Below, one piece after another: positions 60,617 through 64,000 of a DNA stretch of 64,000 bases (positions are counted from its first letter, which is position 1; each line of letters begins with the position of its first letter). The notes under the pieces are model-generated. The model had not been told where the DNA came from. It did not search any database and saw only the letters and a program-made list of their open reading frames with translations. The stretch spans positions 3,348,001 through 3,412,000 of the forward strand of contig NZ_CP102850.1 in NCBI RefSeq assembly GCF_024734075.1, read 5' to 3'. The stretch is from Gordonia mangrovi. GTDB lineage: Bacteria > Actinomycetota > Actinomycetes > Mycobacteriales > Mycobacteriaceae. Made by a program: the position numbers and the translations under genes.

Positions 60617-61768
60617 ATGTCGACCCGTGACGCTGTGATCGTCGAAGCGGTCCGTACCCCCATCGGCAAACGACATGGATCGCTCGCCGAGGTCCATGCC
60701 GTCGACCTGTCGGCTCTGGTCTTGCGCGAACTCACCGCACGCACCGGAATCGACCCGGGCCAGATCGACGACGTGATGTGGGGATGTGTGACCCAACTCG
60801 GTGATCAATCGAGCAATGTGGGACGGTTCGCGGTGCTCGCCGCCGGATGGCCGGATCATGTTCCCGCCGTGACGATCAACCGCGCTTGCGGATCGAGCCA
60901 GCAGGCCATCGAGTCGGCGGCGCACGCGGTGATCGCGGGGGCCTACGACATCGCTGTCGCGGGCGGCGTGGAGACGATGTCGCGAGTGCCGCTCGGAGCC
61001 GCGCGGGAATCCGGGTTCCCGTACGGGCAGACCGTGCTGGATCGATATGGTGTCACCGGGCTGGATCAGGGTTCGGGTGCCGAGATGATCGCCGCGAAAT
61101 GGGGACTTTCGCGTGGGCAACTCGACGAGTACGCCTCGCGTTCGCATGAACTGGCTGCGGCCGCGATCGATCGTGGTGCGTTCGACGCCCAGACCGTCGA
61201 TGTCGAGCTGGGCGAGCGCACCATCACCACCGACGAGGGTCTGCGGCGCGGTACGACGCCGGAGAAGCTCGCGACACTGAAGCCGTCCTTCCGCGAGGAC
61301 GGGGTGATCCACGCCGGAAATGCGTCCCAGATCTCTGACGGAGCTGCCGGTGTGATGATCATGACCTCGCAGCGCGCCGCGGACCTCGGGCTGCGGCCGA
61401 TCGCGCGCATCGTGGCCGGGTCGGTGGTCGGGGACGACCCGGTCATGATGCTCACCGGTCCGATTCCGGCCACGCAGAAACTCCTCGCGCGTACCGGTCT
61501 GTCGATCGACGACATCGGTGCGATGGAGATCAACGAGGCCTTCGCGCCCGTTCCGGTCGCCTGGCAGATCGAGGCGGGCGCAGAGCCCGCCCGCGTCAAC
61601 CCGGTGGGCGGCGCCATCGCCGTCGGACATCCGCTCGGCGCGTCGGGGGCGATTCTGACCACGCGGCTCATCAACCACATGCGCGACAACGACATCCGGT
61701 ACGGCCTGCAGTCCATGTGCGAGGGCGGCGGTACGGCCAACGCCACACTGTACGAACTGATGAGCTGA
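60617..61768 (+). CDS. Thiolase (acetyl-CoA C-acyltransferase), second copy
   Basis: This is a 383-residue thiolase: Cys-91 in INRACGSSQQAIES, VGHPLGASGA and SMCEGGGTANA carry the active-site residues. It shares much sequence with the thiolase at 56764, suggesting duplication and division of labour between two chain lengths or two rounds of cleavage. ATG 60617 (or 60614) follows AGGAGA. Confidence 0.93.
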   Translation: MSTRDAVIVEAVRTPIGKRHGSLAEVHAVDLSALVLRELTARTGIDPGQIDDVMWGCVTQLGDQSSNVGRFAVLAAGWPDHVPAVTINRACGSSQQAIESAAHAVIAGAYDIAVAGGVETMSRVPLGAARESGFPYGQTVLDRYGVTGLDQGSGAEMIAAKWGLSRGQLDEYASRSHELAAAAIDRGAFDAQTVDVELGERTITTDEGLRRGTTPEKLATLKPSFREDGVIHAGNASQISDGAAGVMIMTSQRAADLGLRPIARIVAGSVVGDDPVMMLTGPIPATQKLLARTGLSIDDIGAMEINEAFAPVPVAWQIEAGAEPARVNPVGGAIAVGHPLGASGAILTTRLINHMRDNDIRYGLQSMCEGGGTANATLYELMS

Positions 61769-61802
61769 CCGTCCGAAGCCGCGCGCGACAAGGAGATCGA
61801 CA

Positions 61803-62963
61803 GTGACACAGAGCTTCTACGACGCCGATCACGAGGCGTTTCGCGAGGTCGTCCGTGGCTTCGTCACCCGCGATGTGGAGCCGAACCTGGACATCTGGGA
61901 GGAGAACCGGGAGACCGGGCGTGAGGTGTGGAAGTCCGCGGGCGCGTTGGGGATCCTCGGACTGCGATTCCCCGAGGAGTACGGCGGCGGCGGGTGTGCC
62001 GACTACCGGTTTCGGTGCGTGGTCCAGGAGGAACTGGCTCGGGTCGGCGCCGCTGCACTCGCCTCGGGCTTTTCGATCAACGAGGACATCGTCGGCTCCT
62101 ACCTCACCGAGCTCGGCACCACCGAGCAGAAGCGGCAATGGTTGCCGGGGATGTCCCAGGGTGACGTCGTCGCCTCGATCGCCATGTCCGAGCCGGCCGC
62201 CGGCAGTGATCTGCGCGGGATGAAGACCACCGCGGTACGCGACGGTGACGAGTGGGTCATCAACGGCGCCAAGACGTTCATCACGAGCGGATACTCGTCC
62301 GACGTGGTTCTCACCGCGGCCCGGACCGGGGAGAAGGACGGCAGGCCGCGGCTGTCGCTGATTCTCGTGCCGACCACCACGCCCGGTTTCATCCGCGGCC
62401 GAAAGCTGCGCAAACTCGGTCTGCACGCGCAGGACACCGCCGAGATCGCCTTCACCGACGTCCGCGTCCCGACGAGCAACCTCGTCGGCGAGGAGGGCCG
62501 TGGATTTCATCATCTGACCGCACAACTACCGCTGGAGCGGTTGTCGATCGCGTGGCGGGCGCTGACGGCCGCGGAGGCCGCGCTGGACTGGACGATCCGA
62601 TACACGAGTGAGCGCAAGGCGTTCGGCTCACGGATCATCGATTTCCAGAACACCCGGTTCGCCCTCGCGGAGATGACCACCGAGGTGGAGATCACCCGAG
62701 CCTTTCTCGAACAGGGCATCCGAGCTCTCAACGACGGCGAGTTCGATGCGACGCTCGGAGCCAAGGCCAAATGGTGGACCACCGAGTTGCAGAACCGCAT
62801 CATCAACCAGTGTCTGCAGATGCACGGTGGCTACGGATACATGGACGAATACCCGATCTCGCGAGCGTATGCCGATGCCCGGGTGCAGACCATCGTCGGG
62901 GGTACCACCGAGATCATGAAGGAGATCATCGGACGTGATCTCGCCGGGCGATACCCGGGCTGA
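61803..62963 (+). CDS. Acyl-CoA dehydrogenase (long/branched-chain type)
   Basis: This is a 386-residue complete acyl-CoA dehydrogenase: LGLRFPEEYGGGGCADY, MSEPAAGSDLRGMK, INGAKTFITSGYSSDVV, LQMHGGYGYMDEYPISR and the terminal QTIVGGTTEIMKEIIGRDLAG. Unlike the two shorter dehydrogenases of the cluster it has all standard segments and is probably a homotetramer. GTG 61803 follows AAGGAGA. Last gene of the rightward series, 34 bp after the second thiolase. Confidence 0.92.
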   Translation: MTQSFYDADHEAFREVVRGFVTRDVEPNLDIWEENRETGREVWKSAGALGILGLRFPEEYGGGGCADYRFRCVVQEELARVGAAALASGFSINEDIVGSYLTELGTTEQKRQWLPGMSQGDVVASIAMSEPAAGSDLRGMKTTAVRDGDEWVINGAKTFITSGYSSDVVLTAARTGEKDGRPRLSLILVPTTTPGFIRGRKLRKLGLHAQDTAEIAFTDVRVPTSNLVGEEGRGFHHLTAQLPLERLSIAWRALTAAEAALDWTIRYTSERKAFGSRIIDFQNTRFALAEMTTEVEITRAFLEQGIRALNDGEFDATLGAKAKWWTTELQNRIINQCLQMHGGYGYMDEYPISRAYADARVQTIVGGTTEIMKEIIGRDLAGRYPG

Positions 62964-62965
62964 GG

Positions 62966-63111
62966 TCGGTGCCTGCATACGTGCGGGGTAGGTGCACCAC
63001 CGCGACGATGCCCGTCTCGCCACTCAGCCGGGTACGTGGTGATCGACTGCCCGGTTGCCCGGGTACATCGAGCACGTTGTAGTCCGCCTCGAGGTCTCCG
63101 ACCGCGGGATG
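62966..63111 (-). pseudogene. C-terminal remnant of an XRE/MmyB-type regulator
   Basis: One minus-strand frame reads SHPAVGDLEADYNVLDVPGQ and then GS, resembling the end of the MmyB-like ligand domain of actinobacterial XRE regulators (HPxVGxLxLxYExLxxPG). Downstream sequence fails to match and there is no start or helix-turn-helix in the window. It fills the space between the dehydrogenase and the FMN reductase genes. A small decayed fragment is inferred. Confidence 0.35.
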
Positions 63112-63135
63112 GCTGGCTGGTCGACGATCGTATGA

Positions 63136-63642
63136 CTACCTCGCGGATGCGGCCAGGAGCGCGTTCACCGCCGGCCGGGTCGCATCCAGCCACTCGGTGT
63201 AGGTCGCCGGATCGTCGTGGGCCGAGTCGATGACGTACAGGCCCCGCCCGGGAACTGTGCCGCCGATCTCGGTGAGCACCGGTCTCAACGACAGTTCGGG
63301 GGCGAGGGAATGTGTCGTATTGGCGCCGAGCATGAGTGGGATCGCGATGTTGGACAGTCCACTTCCGCCGGCGAACCGGTCCAGGAACACCTTGAGCAGG
63401 CCGGTGTAGGCGGCCTTGAAGGTTGGACTTGCGAAGACCACGAGATCCGATGCGCCTACCTGCTCGACCAAACTGTTGACGTCGGGGTCGGACCAGTCGA
63501 GGACAGCCGAGCCGAGCGTGGCCAGATCGACTACCAGTGTCGGTTCGGCACCGGTGAGCTCGCGTACGACGTGAGTGGCGGCAGTGAGCGTCCGGCTGGC
63601 CGGCTTGGGGTTGCCGACGACGACGGCCGTGGTGATGGACAT
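63136..63642 (-). CDS. NADPH-dependent FMN reductase
   Basis: This is a 168-residue flavodoxin-fold protein: VVVGNPKPASRTLTAA phosphate loop at the N-terminus, LVVFASPTFKAAYTGLLKVFLD near residue 68 and FAGGSGLSNIAIPLML. Such proteins supply reduced flavin to two-component monooxygenases or act as quinone reductases. No monooxygenase component is visible beside it. It faces the catabolic cluster. The 265 bp upstream (63643-63907) hold no gene I can support. Confidence 0.88.
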   Translation of the reverse strand: MSITTAVVVGNPKPASRTLTAATHVVRELTGAEPTLVVDLATLGSAVLDWSDPDVNSLVEQVGASDLVVFASPTFKAAYTGLLKVFLDRFAGGSGLSNIAIPLMLGANTTHSLAPELSLRPVLTEIGGTVPGRGLYVIDSAHDDPATYTEWLDATRPAVNALLAASAR

Positions 63643-63907
63643 CGGGTTCAGACTCCTGACATTCGTGTGTGTCCGGTGAACTGACGGTGGAGACCGCGGA
63701 AGGCACGATGCTCTACTGCGAGATCGTGGCGTATTGGACCGCAAATACAGGGGAGATCCGCAGAGCGGCGTGTTCGGATCCGATTTCGTCGCTCACCGCG
63801 GTGGCGACCTCGGTGGCAAAGCAGACTCAGGCAGCAACCGCGGCGCCCGCACGTAGAGATCGGGCGCCGCGGCACTGGAGCTGATCAGCGAACAACCAGA
63901 GTCGTTG

Positions 63908-64000
63908 TCATGACTGCTGTGGGGGAACCACACTGACCGGTTCGGGATTGGTCAGTTCGCCGTCCTTCATGGTCAGCACGATCATCTGGTTGCCGCAGAT
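63908..64000 (-). CDS. C-terminal end of a truncated gene
   Basis: The last 30 residues of a minus-strand gene are visible (ICGNQMIVLTMKDGELTNPE, then PVSVVPPQQS and TGA at 63908). The proline-rich tail and lack of motifs allow no identification. The body lies beyond the right edge. Confidence 0.5.
   Translation of the reverse strand: MCGNQMIVLTMKDGELTNPEPVSVVPPQQS

Noticed and set aside
63669..63884. A 71-residue plus-strand open frame behind the FMN reductase start
   Set aside because: No ribosome binding site, no hydrophobic or domain pattern, and an equally long opposite frame; I could not support it as a gene.

Overview
The window is high-GC DNA from an aerobic, mycolic-acid-containing actinomycete. 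The grounds are a secreted antigen-85-type mycolyltransferase, a complete KstR-controlled block of cholesterol-degradation genes in the mycobacterial/rhodococcal order, frequent GTG starts and very long overlapping ORFs on the opposite strand. Gordonia fits best; Rhodococcus, Williamsia or Dietzia cannot be excluded. No rRNA, tRNA, phage, transposase or CRISPR array was seen. Almost everything is CoA-ester or aromatic/steroid catabolism.

Region A (0-18.8 kb) is an IclR-associated catabolic island. A rightward operon holds DoxX, CitE-like lyase, acyl-CoA dehydrogenase, enoyl-CoA hydratase, CoA transferase, a fused double CaiB CoA transferase and an aldehyde dehydrogenase. A leftward operon holds an alcohol dehydrogenase, an aldehyde dehydrogenase and an SDR broken by an amber codon. 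A third, rightward group holds an amidohydrolase/decarboxylase, IclR, an extradiol-type dioxygenase, an FAH-family hydrolase and an SDR. A palindrome, TACCGTATTACGGTA, or close variants, occurs at four promoters here and nowhere else that I noticed, so it is the probable operator of the IclR protein. The gene set suggests oxidation of an aryl or similar alcohol to an acid, decarboxylation or ring cleavage, then CoA-dependent breakdown. The substrate is unknown.

Region B (18.8-27 kb) is mixed: a WYL-regulator remnant, a DUF2235 hydrolase, a DUF1330 protein, an old-yellow-enzyme homologue, an EthD-like protein, a MaoC hydratase, an overlapping 3-hydroxyisobutyryl-CoA hydrolase/echA8 pair, and the mycolyltransferase.

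Region C (27-46.4 kb) is the cholesterol block. kstR diverges from fadE34 (chsE3). It is followed by fadE28-fadE29-chsH2-chsH1-ltp2-fadD19 (activation and shortening of the side chain), an MFS exporter and small genes, then a MaoC gene and kstD facing hsaE-hsaG-hsaF (A-ring opening and the final C5 fragment). Six KstR-type boxes (TnnAACnnGTTnnA) were found. An AbiEi/DUF559-type endonuclease gene sits inside the kstD/hsaE divergent promoter. It is flanked by two related stem-loops and by two mirror-image copies of a double KstR operator.

Region D (46.4-63 kb) is a second CoA-dependent catabolic cluster with a GntR/FadR-type regulator. It holds three acyl-CoA dehydrogenases, two acyl-CoA ligases, one enoyl-CoA hydratase, one SDR, two thiolases, a CaiB transferase, an AMACR-type racemase, a 3Fe-4S ferredoxin, and a protein in which a zinc-ribbon DUF35 domain is fused to an Ltp2-like aldolase. 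It resembles a sterol side-chain pathway, but I recognise no characterised cluster with this exact content. A shared TTAACTAYGT-type element lies upstream of its operons. The window ends with a regulator remnant, an FMN reductase and a truncated gene. A family of intergenic repeats (TCTCGATACG...CTACTCGACC) is scattered through regions B to D.
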